Positions 24,807 to 33,116 of a DNA stretch of 56,776 bases are shown here, one piece after another (the stretch's first letter is position 1; each line of letters starts with the position of its first letter). Below the pieces are notes generated by a model. It made no database searches. It worked only from the letters and a program-made list of their open reading frames with translations, and was not told the origin of the DNA. The position numbers and the translations under genes are program-made. Source of the DNA: Duncaniella sp. (GTDB lineage: Bacteria; Bacteroidota; Bacteroidia; Bacteroidales; Muribaculaceae); contig JAIDSW010000076.1 in the NCBI GenBank assembly GCA_029061025.1, positions 1 to 56,776 on the forward strand, given 5' to 3'.

Positions 24807-26444
24807 TTATTTCTTTATCTTGAGCACTTTGGTATCACCGTCGGAGGTGGTGAGGGTGAGAGTGTTCTCGCCGTCGCCGAGCTGCGACTTATTGAAAGAG
24901 AACTTGGGCAGGGGCTCGAGAAGTGCCGAGCCAATCTGAGTACCGTCGGGACGGGTGAGGGTGTAAGTGACGCCATGCTTGGTCTTGAGAGTGAATTCGC
25001 CAGTGTTGCGGTCATAGGCAAGCGAAGTCGCTTTCTCGATCTTGCGGTAAGCCACCACATTGATAGTAAACTCGGCGGTGAGTCGGTCGCCCTTGGCGGT
25101 CTGAGCCGAAATTTCTATACCGATGGTGGGCTTGGTGGCATCAAGCTCGGCTGTAGTCACGAGGTTGCCGTCCTTGATAGCGAAGGGTACTTCGGGGAAT
25201 CCCTTGAGGGCAGCGTCGTAAGAGCCCTGCACCTTGAGATTGTAAGCAGCCTTGGGAGCTTCGCCGTTGACAAGAATTTCACCTACTACCGTACCGGCGG
25301 GGAGCTTCTCGTCGATGGTGGTTTCGGTAAGGTCGATGGAGCGGAGCTCACGTTCGGGCGAACCGATACCGATTACAGCCACCTGATCGTAGTTGTACTC
25401 ATAGCCGCTCACGTTGAGGCGGGAGAGCTGGAACCAACCGTTGCCCGAGCCGTTCCAACCCCAGTTGAGGTGGTACTTGCCTGCGCCGTCGAAACCGTCG
25501 ACATTGAAGGAGTGGCCGGCATCTTTCGCACCGGTGTTGGTGTGGGAGATAGCGTTGTAGACCACTGCGCGGCCTGCCGCGAGCTCATTGTAGATAAGGC
25601 GATCCCAGTCACCGTGGTAGCTGTCGCGCCATATATAGTTGACGTCGGAAGGATAGCAGAAATATTTCTTGAGAGCGTTGGATATACGGCTCACCTCATT
25701 GGAGGGGATACCTGAACCGTTGGCGCCATAACCCATCGACACCGATACACCGGCGTGATAGAGCAGGCGGGCAGCCTCGTCGTTGGAGTTGGTGCCGTTG
25801 ATGATAGCGTCCCAGTCGTAGGGCTTCTCATTGTCCCAGTTCACTTCCTGAGCGGTGTAACCGGCAGGAACGTAGCGGAACACACCCTGACCCTTGTTGG
25901 GCCAGCGTTGCACGGTCATAGCCTGACCCATGGCCACTGCCACGCAACCTACGAGCGCACGTCCCGACGCATTGGAGGGACAGTATTTGCTGAAGTTTCC
26001 GTCCTGAGTCCAGTTGACCTTGATGAGCGGGTCGATACGGCCATCATCGGCACGGGAGAACTCCGCTGCCATGTTGGTCCAAGCGGCCGACACGGAAGTG
26101 CGGCGGCGGGCCTCAAATTTATTTACGTCGCCTATCTCGTCGATAACGGCGCGCATGTTTTCAGGGAGATCGGTCACGTCGAGGTTTCCTTCAAGGTTGT
26201 AGCCGATGATAGGATCCACAGCGTCGTCGGTCGAAACGATCACCCAACCGGCAGGCGCGAGATTTACGATATAATACCGGTCCTTAGCAGTGAGAACCTG
26301 CTTCACGGTGGTCTGCTGACCCGAACGGGCCTTTATCCACATTTTGGCAGCCTCTTCGGCACGGCTTTGTGACACGGGGTTGGCCCAGGCGCCTATTGCA
26401 CCCACAGCCAGCAAGATTGCTAAAAAGATTTGCTTCATGTCCAA
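24807..26444 (-). CDS. C10 family cysteine peptidase (streptopain-like)
   Basis: A 545-residue secreted protease. A signal peptide (about 1-21) precedes a Spi/inhibitor-like propeptide (about 25-115). The catalytic domain has Cys167 in ALVGCVAVAMGQ and His311 in DAGHSFNVDGFD, followed by HLNWGWNG, all as in SpeB. After about 340 there is a beta-rich C-terminal part of about 200 residues that may be Ig-like. All catalytic elements are present, so it should be active once the propeptide is removed. The leader upstream is about 130 bases, with a candidate -7 box TACTTTTG at 26582-26575. It leads an operon with a fimbrillin-like lipoprotein. Confidence 0.93.
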   Translation of the reverse strand: MDMKQIFLAILLAVGAIGAWANPVSQSRAEEAAKMWIKARSGQQTTVKQVLTAKDRYYIVNLAPAGWVIVSTDDAVDPIIGYNLEGNLDVTDLPENMRAVIDEIGDVNKFEARRRTSVSAAWTNMAAEFSRADDGRIDPLIKVNWTQDGNFSKYCPSNASGRALVGCVAVAMGQAMTVQRWPNKGQGVFRYVPAGYTAQEVNWDNEKPYDWDAIINGTNSNDEAARLLYHAGVSVSMGYGANGSGIPSNEVSRISNALKKYFCYPSDVNYIWRDSYHGDWDRLIYNELAAGRAVVYNAISHTNTGAKDAGHSFNVDGFDGAGKYHLNWGWNGSGNGWFQLSRLNVSGYEYNYDQVAVIGIGSPERELRSIDLTETTIDEKLPAGTVVGEILVNGEAPKAAYNLKVQGSYDAALKGFPEVPFAIKDGNLVTTAELDATKPTIGIEISAQTAKGDRLTAEFTINVVAYRKIEKATSLAYDRNTGEFTLKTKHGVTYTLTRPDGTQIGSALLEPLPKFSFNKSQLGDGENTLTLTTSDGDTKVLKIKK

Positions 26445-26656
26445 TTTTAATAGGGTGATTGTCTGTGTTATTATTCTTTTCTATAAACAGTTAGATGGGT
26501 GGAGGAACTTCCCTTTGCCGCCGTCTACGCTACTCGCGCCGACGATTTTTCCTCCTTTTTCCGGCAAAGCAATACAAAAGTAGTAAATTTCCGTGACAAT
26601 TCCTAACAAAATGATAGTTTTAATAGAATTTTAACGCAAATTTGGTAAAAACTTCT

Positions 26657-27202
26657 TTAAATTCCCGGTTCAACTGCCACGGCAACCGTAGGATATGCTC
26701 CTCGCCAGGGTAAAGTGCCGTAATATCGCTCAAGTGTCACGGTGACCGGACGGCCGGTACCCTGATAGCTCTGAAGCACGCGGGCGAGGGAATCAGACGG
26801 GATGGAGAAATTGATTTCGCGGGCATAGATGCGGGTGGAATCCTCGAGGGCGGCATGCGACACCATCTCGCCCTCAAATGTCTTGCACACGATACCGCGC
26901 TTCTCCACCGACACCACATAGCCGCGCACCTGCGAGTCGGTGGTATAAGGTATGAAGTAACGTATCGACACCGTCACGGCCAGAGCCACAATGATGATCG
27001 CGAAAAACCATACCCAGAATTTCCGGCAGCCGCCGCGCTTCCTGAGCTCGGGATTTCCGGCTGCGGGCTCGGAGCGCGCAGGTGATGATGACGTGAAATC
27101 TACCGTCTGCCCCGGCACGGGAGTGGTATCGGGAGCTTTTCCGGCGTTATCGCTGTTATTGAAATCATGGAGGAAGTAATCCTCGTTTCGGTCAAGATTC
27201 AT
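26657..27202 (-). CDS. Single-pass membrane protein of unknown function
   Basis: A 181-residue protein. The first 57 residues are polar and Pro/Ser-rich, then a basic patch (RKRGGCRK) and a membrane helix at about 62-84 (FWVWFFAIIIVALAV). A C-terminal extracytoplasmic domain of about 95 residues contains GYVVSVEKRGIVCKTFEGEM. The basic patch puts the N-terminus in the cytoplasm. I recognise no family. It overlaps the flippase-like gene by 11 bp and would be made with it. Confidence 0.75.
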   Translation of the reverse strand: MNLDRNEDYFLHDFNNSDNAGKAPDTTPVPGQTVDFTSSSPARSEPAAGNPELRKRGGCRKFWVWFFAIIIVALAVTVSIRYFIPYTTDSQVRGYVVSVEKRGIVCKTFEGEMVSHAALEDSTRIYAREINFSIPSDSLARVLQSYQGTGRPVTVTLERYYGTLPWRGAYPTVAVAVEPGI

Positions 27203-28259
27203 AGGCTGATGATGGTGATGAGGGGCGGTTGCGCTGAAGGGCGATCGCGGTGAAAGTGAATATACCCAGAAGGATGAGCAGAAGGGTCTGCGTACCCATC
27301 ACGAGATTGGCAAATGTAGTCGCGTATTCGGTAGTGAGTCCCGGCACCGTGTAGAGGCTAAGCCCGAATATCACGGCCCACTGCCAGGGGCCGATGCCGC
27401 CGTTGCTTGGCACGGCCATGGAGATGCTCGACAGCACGAAGCACACCAGCACCGCCGTGACGCCATGCTCGGCCACTACCTGCGCCGTGACGGGAAACGA
27501 GAAAAACGCCAGATAGAGCTGAAAGAAATAGCAGCCCCATACTCCGGCCGTGAGCAGCAGCCAGCGACCTTTGCCGGGCATCTTCACTATTACGGCAAAC
27601 CCGTCCCACAGGCGCTGCCACACCGCGCGTATCTTCACCACGGCCTTGGCCTCGGGATACTTCACGAGGATAAAAGCCGGCACTACTATGACGATGATTA
27701 TAGTGAGCCAGAGCCACGGCGAGGTGGCAAGGGTCATGGCGGTATCGTAAGCCTCGGGGTTCTGGCTCAGATAGCTCACCAGCTGGGCGCCGGCGAGCAG
27801 AAACGTGAATCCGGTGATGAGAAGCACCGTAATGGTATCGGCGAGGCGATCAGCGACCATCGAACCGAACACGGTGGCAAACGGTGCCTGCCGGCGCTCG
27901 GCCACAAATCCCGTGCGCCACACTTCGCCCAGGCGGGGAAATACAAGATTTACCGCATAAGTGCCGAAGATACTCAGCGTGAGCTCCCAAAGCGAAGCGT
28001 CGATACCGAGGGCACGCAGCTGAATGCGCCAGCGGGCGGCGCGGAGCACATGACTGAGAATACTTACGGCCAGGGCGGCGCCTATCCAGCGGAAATCGCA
28101 GTCGCGGCGTATGGTCTCTAACATCATGCCGAAATCTATATCATGAAACAGCAGATAGCAGAGCCCCACCGTGATAATGAGCGGGACACCATACTTGAGC
28201 AGGTAGCCGAGTACCCGGCGCCCTTTGCTGCCGGCCGGTGTGACGGATGGTTGTTGCAT
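27192..28259 (-). CDS. Lysylphosphatidylglycerol-synthase/flippase-like membrane protein (YbhN/AglD type)
   Basis: A 355-residue protein with about eight hydrophobic helices. It has the family patterns RAARWRIQLRALG, NLVFPRLGEVWRTGFVAERR, MVADRLADTITVL and, late, AVPSNGGIGPWQWAV. These are typical of the transmembrane part of MprF-like proteins and of the stand-alone YbhN/AglD group, which are thought to move lipids or lipid-linked sugars across the membrane. No aminoacyl-transfer domain is attached, so lipid lysinylation is unlikely. It lies first in a two-gene operon and is divergent from the Xer gene. Confidence 0.85.
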   Translation of the reverse strand: MQQPSVTPAGSKGRRVLGYLLKYGVPLIITVGLCYLLFHDIDFGMMLETIRRDCDFRWIGAALAVSILSHVLRAARWRIQLRALGIDASLWELTLSIFGTYAVNLVFPRLGEVWRTGFVAERRQAPFATVFGSMVADRLADTITVLLITGFTFLLAGAQLVSYLSQNPEAYDTAMTLATSPWLWLTIIIVIVVPAFILVKYPEAKAVVKIRAVWQRLWDGFAVIVKMPGKGRWLLLTAGVWGCYFFQLYLAFFSFPVTAQVVAEHGVTAVLVCFVLSSISMAVPSNGGIGPWQWAVIFGLSLYTVPGLTTEYATTFANLVMGTQTLLLILLGIFTFTAIALQRNRPSSPSSAYES

Positions 28260-28298
28260 CGGTTGAAAGTTTGAGTTACAAAAATAACGATTTTTTTC

Positions 28299-28329
28299 TT
28301 GCTTTTCTTATATCGTTGAATTATATTTG
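28299..28329 (+). promoter_or_regulatory. Promoter of the Xer recombinase gene
   Basis: TTG at 28299-28301 and TATATTTG at 28322-28329 are 20 bases apart, matching the Bacteroidetes consensus. The start would lie near 28336, about 19 bases before the ATG at 28355. Confidence 0.75.
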
Positions 28330-28354
28330 CACTATACACCTAAAAGCGACTGCC

Positions 28355-29284
28355 ATGATCGACCGCTTCATCGACTATCTGAGTCTCGAACTCAACTATT
28401 CGCCCAATACCGCGGCAGCCTATCGCCGCGACCTCGAGCAATGGGCCGGATGGGCTACTGGCGGCGATGTGTCGCAGCTCAAGGTGATGGATGTCACGGT
28501 GTCGGATCTGCGTCTGTATCTGTCGCATCTCAGCCGCACCGGCGCGTCGGCAGCCACACTCAAGCGCAAGGTGCAGGCACTGAAATCATTCTACAAATTC
28601 CTCATGCGCAACCACGGGCTTAAAGCAAGCCCCGCGGCAGCGCTCACCACACCGCGGCTCCCCAAGCGGCTGCCGCTCAACGTGCGCCCCGACGAGACGG
28701 CCGCGATGCTCGACGCCGGAAGCGACGTCTACGCCTCGGCCAACGAGTTCAAAAACATCCGCGACCGCCTTATAGGCGAGCTGCTCTACGACACCGGCAT
28801 GCGCTGCAGCGAGCTTACCGGACTGCTCGATATCAACACCGATACACGTCGCCGTGAACTAAAAGTGCACGGCAAGCGTAATAAAGACAGGATCATCCCC
28901 ATCAGTCCGCGGCTGGCGGAGATGATCGACAGTTACCGGCCACTGCGTCCGGCACCGGAGGGTGCCACCCGACATGTCGACACGCTGCTTGTGAGCGTCA
29001 ACGGACTTCCGCTATCGCGTCACGACGTATACCGCATAATGCGCCGCTGCATGGAGGCGGCCGATGTGCACGCCGCCCGCCGCAGCCCCCACGTGATGCG
29101 CCACTCCATGGCCACCGACATGCTCAACGCCGGAGCCGGTCTCAACACCGTAAAGCAACTTCTGGGTCATGCCTCACTCGCTTCGACACAGGTTTATACT
29201 CATCTGAGTAATAGAGAACTACAACAAAATTATCAACAAGCACACCCCCGTGCGCTAAAAAAAGGAGGACAAAATGGACATTAA
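28355..29284 (+). CDS. Tyrosine recombinase XerC/XerD family
   Basis: A 309-residue site-specific recombinase, a length typical of the Xer enzymes that resolve chromosome dimers at dif. The N-terminal SAM-like core-binding domain (about 1-90: SPNTAAAYRRDLEQW) precedes the catalytic domain with R150 (GMRCSELTGL), the HxxR pair H246/R249 (SPHVMRHSMA), H272 (QLLGHAS) and nucleophile Y281 (TQVYTHL). I choose the ATG at 28355, just downstream of the promoter. The open frame upstream to 28247 overlaps the promoter. It cannot be told from sequence whether this is XerC or XerD. The stop overlaps the hibernation factor gene by 11 bp. Confidence 0.92.
   Translation: MIDRFIDYLSLELNYSPNTAAAYRRDLEQWAGWATGGDVSQLKVMDVTVSDLRLYLSHLSRTGASAATLKRKVQALKSFYKFLMRNHGLKASPAAALTTPRLPKRLPLNVRPDETAAMLDAGSDVYASANEFKNIRDRLIGELLYDTGMRCSELTGLLDINTDTRRRELKVHGKRNKDRIIPISPRLAEMIDSYRPLRPAPEGATRHVDTLLVSVNGLPLSRHDVYRIMRRCMEAADVHAARRSPHVMRHSMATDMLNAGAGLNTVKQLLGHASLASTQVYTHLSNRELQQNYQQAHPRALKKGGQNGH
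29261..29268 (+). promoter_or_regulatory. Strong Shine-Dalgarno for the hibernation factor
   Basis: AAAGGAGG ends five bases before the ATG at 29274, inside the last codons of the Xer gene. Strong sites of this kind are rare in Bacteroidetes and may give the ribosome-binding factor efficient, coupled translation. Confidence 0.65.
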
Positions 29285-29561
29285 CATCAAAGCCATCCAC
29301 TTCGACATCGCCGAGAAACTCACCGCGTTTATCAACAAGAAACTCGAGCGCGTCGCCCGTCATAACCCGGCAATCACCACCGCCGACGTATCTCTCAAAG
29401 TAGTGAAACCCGAGACGGCCATGAACAAGCAGGCCATCGTGAAAGTCCTCCTGCCTCAGGAAGAAGTAGTGGCCGACAAGACTGCCGACACCTTCGAGGA
29501 AGCCGTTGACCTCTGCCTCGAAGCCATCGAACGCCAGCTCGAGAAGATCAAGAACAAGTAA
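29274..29561 (+). CDS. Ribosome hibernation-promoting factor (HPF/RaiA family, short form)
   Basis: A 95-residue protein of the RaiA/HPF family, which binds in the A and P sites of resting 30S subunits and blocks translation or drives dimer formation. The pattern AIHFDIAEKLTAFINKKL, then DVSLKVV, VVADKTADTFEEAVD and a final AIERQLEKIK fits the beta-alpha-beta-beta-beta-alpha fold. It is the short form, lacking the dimerisation tail of long HPF. It is translationally coupled to the Xer gene upstream. Confidence 0.92.
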   Translation: MDINIKAIHFDIAEKLTAFINKKLERVARHNPAITTADVSLKVVKPETAMNKQAIVKVLLPQEEVVADKTADTFEEAVDLCLEAIERQLEKIKNK

Positions 29562-29584
29562 CATCACCTCATCGTAACGAATAA

Positions 29585-29630
29585 TTGCGGGTGCGCGGGC
29601 AAGATTCCCGTGCATCCGCAACTCGTTTTT
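29585..29630 (+). terminator. Intrinsic terminator after the hibernation factor
   Basis: Arms at 29585-29599 and 29607-29621 give a 15-bp stem with two G-U pairs and a seven-base loop. It is followed by CTCGTTTTT. It ends the Xer-HPF transcript and separates it from transketolase. Confidence 0.85.
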
Positions 29631-29665
29631 CACTGAAAATATCGGGTATTATCACGAAAAATGCT

Positions 29666-29673
29666 TATATTTG
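29666..29673 (+). promoter_or_regulatory. Likely -7 element of the transketolase promoter
   Basis: TATATTTG matches TAnnTTTG. I see no TTG at the expected -33 position, so the call is weaker than for the other promoters. A start near 29680 would leave a leader of about 80 bases. Confidence 0.45.
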
Positions 29674-29761
29674 CGGTATATTGCTGCGATATTCAGCGAA
29701 ATACGCATTGATAACAAAGACCGGAAATACAATAAGAAATACCAATCATATTACCTATCAA

Positions 29762-31792
29762 ATGGATATCAAGACTCTTAACCGCGCGGCCGACAATATC
29801 CGCGCTCTGGCGGCCTCGATGGTCGAAAAGGCCAAATCGGGACATCCCGGCGGTGCCATGGGCGGCGCCGACTTCGTAAATGTGCTTTATTCACAATTTC
29901 TTGTCACTGACCCCGATGATCCCAAATGGCTCGGTCGCGACCGCTTCTTCCTCGATCCCGGCCACATGTCGCCCATGCTCTACAGCGTGCTGGCTCTTTT
30001 CGGACACTATACCACCGAGGAACTCTCGCAGTTCCGCCAGTGGGGCTCTCCCACACCCGGTCACCCCGAGCTTCACCCCGAGCGCGGCGTAGAGAACACC
30101 TCCGGTCCTCTCGGCCAGGGTCACACGATGGCCGTAGGCTGCGCCATTGCCGAGCGCTTTCTTGCCGCACGGTTCGGCGAGTGGATGAGCCACAAGACCT
30201 ACGCCTTCATATCCGACGGCGGTATACAGGAGGAAATCTCTCAGGGCGCAGGCCGTATCGCCGGATACCTGGGATTGAGCAACCTCATCATGTTCTATGA
30301 CAGCAACAAGGTGCAGCTCTCCACTTATGTCAACGCCGTTGACACCGAGGATGTGGCAGCAAAATACCGTGCATGGCACTGGAATGTGCTTGAAATCGAC
30401 GGCACCAACCCCGAGGAAATCGCTCAGGCTCTCACCGCCGCTCAGCACGAGACCAAGCGCCCCACCATCATCATAGGTCACACCGTAATGGGTCGCGGCG
30501 TGGTGAAGGCCGACGGCTCCAATTTCGAGGGTCAGTGCTCCACCCACGGCCAGCCTCTGAGCGCCGCCGGTGCCGACTATGCCGCCACGATGCGTAATCT
30601 CGGCGCCGATCCCGAGAATCCCTTCGTGATTTTCGACGACGTGAAGAAGCTCTACGAGGCTCGTCATGCCGAGCTGCGCACCATCGTGGCCGAACGCCGC
30701 AAGGCTCAGGCCGATTGGGAACTCGCCAACCCCGAACTCGCCCGCGAACTCAAGGATTTCCTTGCCAACAAGCTTCCCGAAATCGACTACAAAGCTATAC
30801 CTCACAAGGCCAACATCGCCAGCCGTCAGGCCTCGGCCGACGTGCTCGCAGTGCTCGCCGAGAAGGTCAACAATATGATAGTATCGTCGGCTGACCTGGC
30901 CAACTCCGACAAGACCGACGCATTCCTCAAGAAAACCCATCCGTTCACCAACGGCGACTTCTCGGGCGCATTCCTCCACGCCGGTGTATCGGAGCTCACC
31001 ATGGCCGCCATCATGAACGGTATCGTGCTCCACGGTGGTGTGATAGGCGCATGCGGCACATTCTTCGTGTTCAGCGACTACATGAAGCCCGCCGTGCGCA
31101 TGGCTGCCCTGATGGAACTCCCCGTGAAATACATCTGGACTCACGACGCATTCCGCGTGGGCGAGGATGGTCCCACCCACGAGCCCGTGGAGCAGGAAGC
31201 ACAGCTCCGCCTCATGGAAGAGCTCAAGAATTTCGCAGGCCGTCCCTCGATGCTCGTGCTCCGTCCCGGCGACGCCGTGGAGACTTCAGTAGCATGGAAG
31301 ATGGCGATGGAAAACTTCGACACCCCCACCGCTCTCGTGCTCTCGCGCCAGAATCTCCCCGATCTGCCCGCCGTGGCATCTGACCGCTATGCCGAGGCTG
31401 AAGCCGGCATGAAGCGCGGCGGTTACGTGGTGGTAGAGGCCGAGAACCCCGACGTGGTGCTCGTGGCCAACGGCTCGGAAGTTTCGCTCCTCGTTGAGGT
31501 TGCCGAGCGTCTGGCCGCCGAAGGCAAGAAAGCCCGCGTGGTATCCGTTCCCTCGATAGGTCTCTTTGACATCCAGCCCGAGGAATATCGCCTGAGTGTG
31601 ATTCCCGCTGACGTGAAGGTGTTCGGTCTCACGGCCGGTCTGCCCTCTACGCTGCGCGGCGTGGTGGGTCGCAACGGCAAGGTATTCGGTCTCGACCACT
31701 TCGGTGCATCAGCTCCCTACAAGGTGCTCGACGAGAAATTCGGCTTCACCACCGATGCCGTCACCGCCCTTGTCAAGGAATATCTCGCATAA
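29762..31792 (+). CDS. tkt: Transketolase
   Basis: Transketolase moves two-carbon units between sugar phosphates in the pentose phosphate pathway using thiamine diphosphate. The start at 29762 (MDIKTLNRAADNIR) gives 676 residues, normal for the enzyme; the frame is open upstream to 29585 but crosses the terminator and promoter. Motifs are SGHPGGAMGGADF, DPGHMSPMLYSVLALFG-type residues, GPLGQGHTMAVG, ISDGGIQEEISQG, the Pyr-domain THDAFRVGEDGPTHEPVEQ and LRPGDAVET. It stands alone between two terminators, and its codon use is strongly C-ending, as for a highly expressed gene. Confidence 0.97.
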   Translation: MDIKTLNRAADNIRALAASMVEKAKSGHPGGAMGGADFVNVLYSQFLVTDPDDPKWLGRDRFFLDPGHMSPMLYSVLALFGHYTTEELSQFRQWGSPTPGHPELHPERGVENTSGPLGQGHTMAVGCAIAERFLAARFGEWMSHKTYAFISDGGIQEEISQGAGRIAGYLGLSNLIMFYDSNKVQLSTYVNAVDTEDVAAKYRAWHWNVLEIDGTNPEEIAQALTAAQHETKRPTIIIGHTVMGRGVVKADGSNFEGQCSTHGQPLSAAGADYAATMRNLGADPENPFVIFDDVKKLYEARHAELRTIVAERRKAQADWELANPELARELKDFLANKLPEIDYKAIPHKANIASRQASADVLAVLAEKVNNMIVSSADLANSDKTDAFLKKTHPFTNGDFSGAFLHAGVSELTMAAIMNGIVLHGGVIGACGTFFVFSDYMKPAVRMAALMELPVKYIWTHDAFRVGEDGPTHEPVEQEAQLRLMEELKNFAGRPSMLVLRPGDAVETSVAWKMAMENFDTPTALVLSRQNLPDLPAVASDRYAEAEAGMKRGGYVVVEAENPDVVLVANGSEVSLLVEVAERLAAEGKKARVVSVPSIGLFDIQPEEYRLSVIPADVKVFGLTAGLPSTLRGVVGRNGKVFGLDHFGASAPYKVLDEKFGFTTDAVTALVKEYLA

Positions 31793-31812
31793 AAAATAGC
31801 TATTATTCTCAT

Positions 31813-31858
31813 AATTCCTCACTTCGTTCGGAGCACGATCGAAGTGAGGAATTTTTTT
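31813..31858 (+). terminator. Intrinsic terminator after transketolase
   Basis: A perfect 14-bp stem (31813-31826 with 31840-31853) and a 13-base loop, leading into a run of seven T (31852-31858). It begins 20 bp past the stop codon. Confidence 0.88.
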
Positions 31859-32431
31859 CACCTTGAGGCGAGGCGCATGGTCATTCCTTCGGGGTGGGAG
31901 GCAAGCATCTCGGCCAATCGGTTGAGGCGGGCGGCCCAACGGTAGCTCATATTCTGCTTACGGGAATCGTAATTCAGCTCGCCTAAGAGCAGTAGCCTTC
32001 CTGATCCCGGCATTTCAAATTCCCTCCCCGAGGGTGAAAACCGCTCAGGAAAGCCGTTGTCGGTAATTCTCACTATCGAGCCGCCGCTCTCCACGGCCAT
32101 TTTTCTCATATCATTCTCCACCGGATGAATAAAGGGCGAGATGAGGACGCCTCCGTTTTCAATACAATCAATCCAGCCGTCACGATTGGCCTGCAACTGC
32201 GCGGGCGAATATTTTCTCGAAAACCTCACCTGCGACTGATCTCACAGCCCTCGGGGCATCATTCCCTTCCGCTTCAGCCGGATTGCCCGTTACGACAGAA
32301 AGTGCCGGAATGTGAGGCGCCACCTTGAGGGTGATCATATACCGGGCAGGGCGGGTATAATCATGGGGATGTGCACGGCGGTTGTAGCGCGGCGCAGCCG
32401 GCTCCCGCAAGTAGGGATTGGTATCATCCAT
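31858..32431 (-). pseudogene. Deleted second copy of the RAYT-fusion gene
   Basis: The reading frame from 32431 (PRYNRRAHPHDYTRPARYMITLK, split by family position) matches the N-terminus of the RAYT protein at 22525-23442, sharing RYMITL, ALSV and G-P. It stops at 32180. A second frame, 32229-31858, matches its C-terminal domain: SRKYSPAQLQANRDGW, then NGGVLISPFIHPVEND and GGSIVRITDNGFPERFSP. The whole HUH core (about residues 68-190 of the intact copy, with the H-x-H pair and catalytic Tyr) is missing and the join is out of frame. It is therefore a remnant, although the C-terminal domain alone could still be made. A good promoter precedes it. Confidence 0.8.
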
Positions 32432-32468
32432 CGTGTTACAAACGAGTGAGTAATAATTATTTCGATTG

Positions 32469-32499
32469 CAAATATACTGCTTCCCGTCTACTATCGCAA
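32469..32499 (-). promoter_or_regulatory. Promoter facing the degenerate RAYT copy
   Basis: On the minus strand, TTG (32499-32497) and TATATTTG (32476-32469) are separated by exactly 20 bases, a full match to the Bacteroidetes consensus. The promoter seems intact although the gene behind it is not. Confidence 0.7.
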
Positions 32500-32520
32500 T
32501 ATCGCAGCTCGCTGTGGAGG

Positions 32521-32528
32521 TAACTTTG
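32521..32528 (+). promoter_or_regulatory. Likely -7 element of the portal-gene island
   Basis: TAACTTTG fits TAnnTTTG and lies 18 bp before the ATG at 32547. No clear -33 TTG is seen at the expected distance. Confidence 0.45.
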
Positions 32529-32546
32529 CGCTAAAACATCACAAAT

Positions 32547-33116
32547 ATGAAACTCACACTGACCCAATCGCAGATGAACGAGCGATGGCTCACTCTGCGC
32601 CGCCTCAACACCGTGCCGCTCGCGGCTGTCGTGAGCCGCAACGACGGCATCGACATGGATATGATAGTCACCGAGGAGGTGAAGAAATGGTATTTCAACC
32701 TGCTGCTCACGGCGCCCGAACACATGCTCGCGCCCCGCGATATTGAAGATGCACTCGAAGTGCGACCCGACGGCCGCGGCGGCGGGCAAGTGGTGGTGCC
32801 TCCCGAAGTGGTGAGAATACTTTCGGTGACGATGCGCGGCTGGAATGCCCCGGCACGCATCCTTCACGACAATGCTTTCCCCGAGGGGACGATACGCCGC
32901 GTGCGCCGCCGTCAGGCAAGCCCGCTCACCATGTCGGGACCTGACGATCCGGTGGCACTCATGCACTCAAATGTCATAAGCCTGTATCCGTATATCGACG
33001 GCGACGAATTGCTGACATTCCGCGCCGTGGTGATGACCGACGGCATTTATGAATTTGATTCCTCAGCTTTAACCACAATCTTAGAAGATGAACCGAAATA
33101 TGACTTCACCCTTTGA
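32547..33116 (+). CDS. Probable phage head-tail adaptor-like protein
   Basis: A 189-residue protein with no signal peptide or membrane segment. The middle part has QVVVPPEVVRILSVTMRGW followed by RRRQASPLTM and SLYPYIDGD. This order resembles small connector proteins that follow the portal in podovirus and crAss-like genomes, where a strand of the form LP-x-x-F-x-R-L precedes a Trp; the likeness is weak and tentative. Its end overlaps the portal-like gene by 29 bp, so the two are expressed together. Base composition matches the surrounding chromosome, which suggests long residence. Confidence 0.6.
   Translation: MKLTLTQSQMNERWLTLRRLNTVPLAAVVSRNDGIDMDMIVTEEVKKWYFNLLLTAPEHMLAPRDIEDALEVRPDGRGGGQVVVPPEVVRILSVTMRGWNAPARILHDNAFPEGTIRRVRRRQASPLTMSGPDDPVALMHSNVISLYPYIDGDELLTFRAVVMTDGIYEFDSSALTTILEDEPKYDFTL

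Noticed and set aside
29891-31180. Long open frame antisense to transketolase (429 codons)
   Set aside because: It is the mirror of a highly biased, strongly expressed gene. The frame is open because C-ending codons leave few stops on the other strand, and the translation has no recognisable domain.
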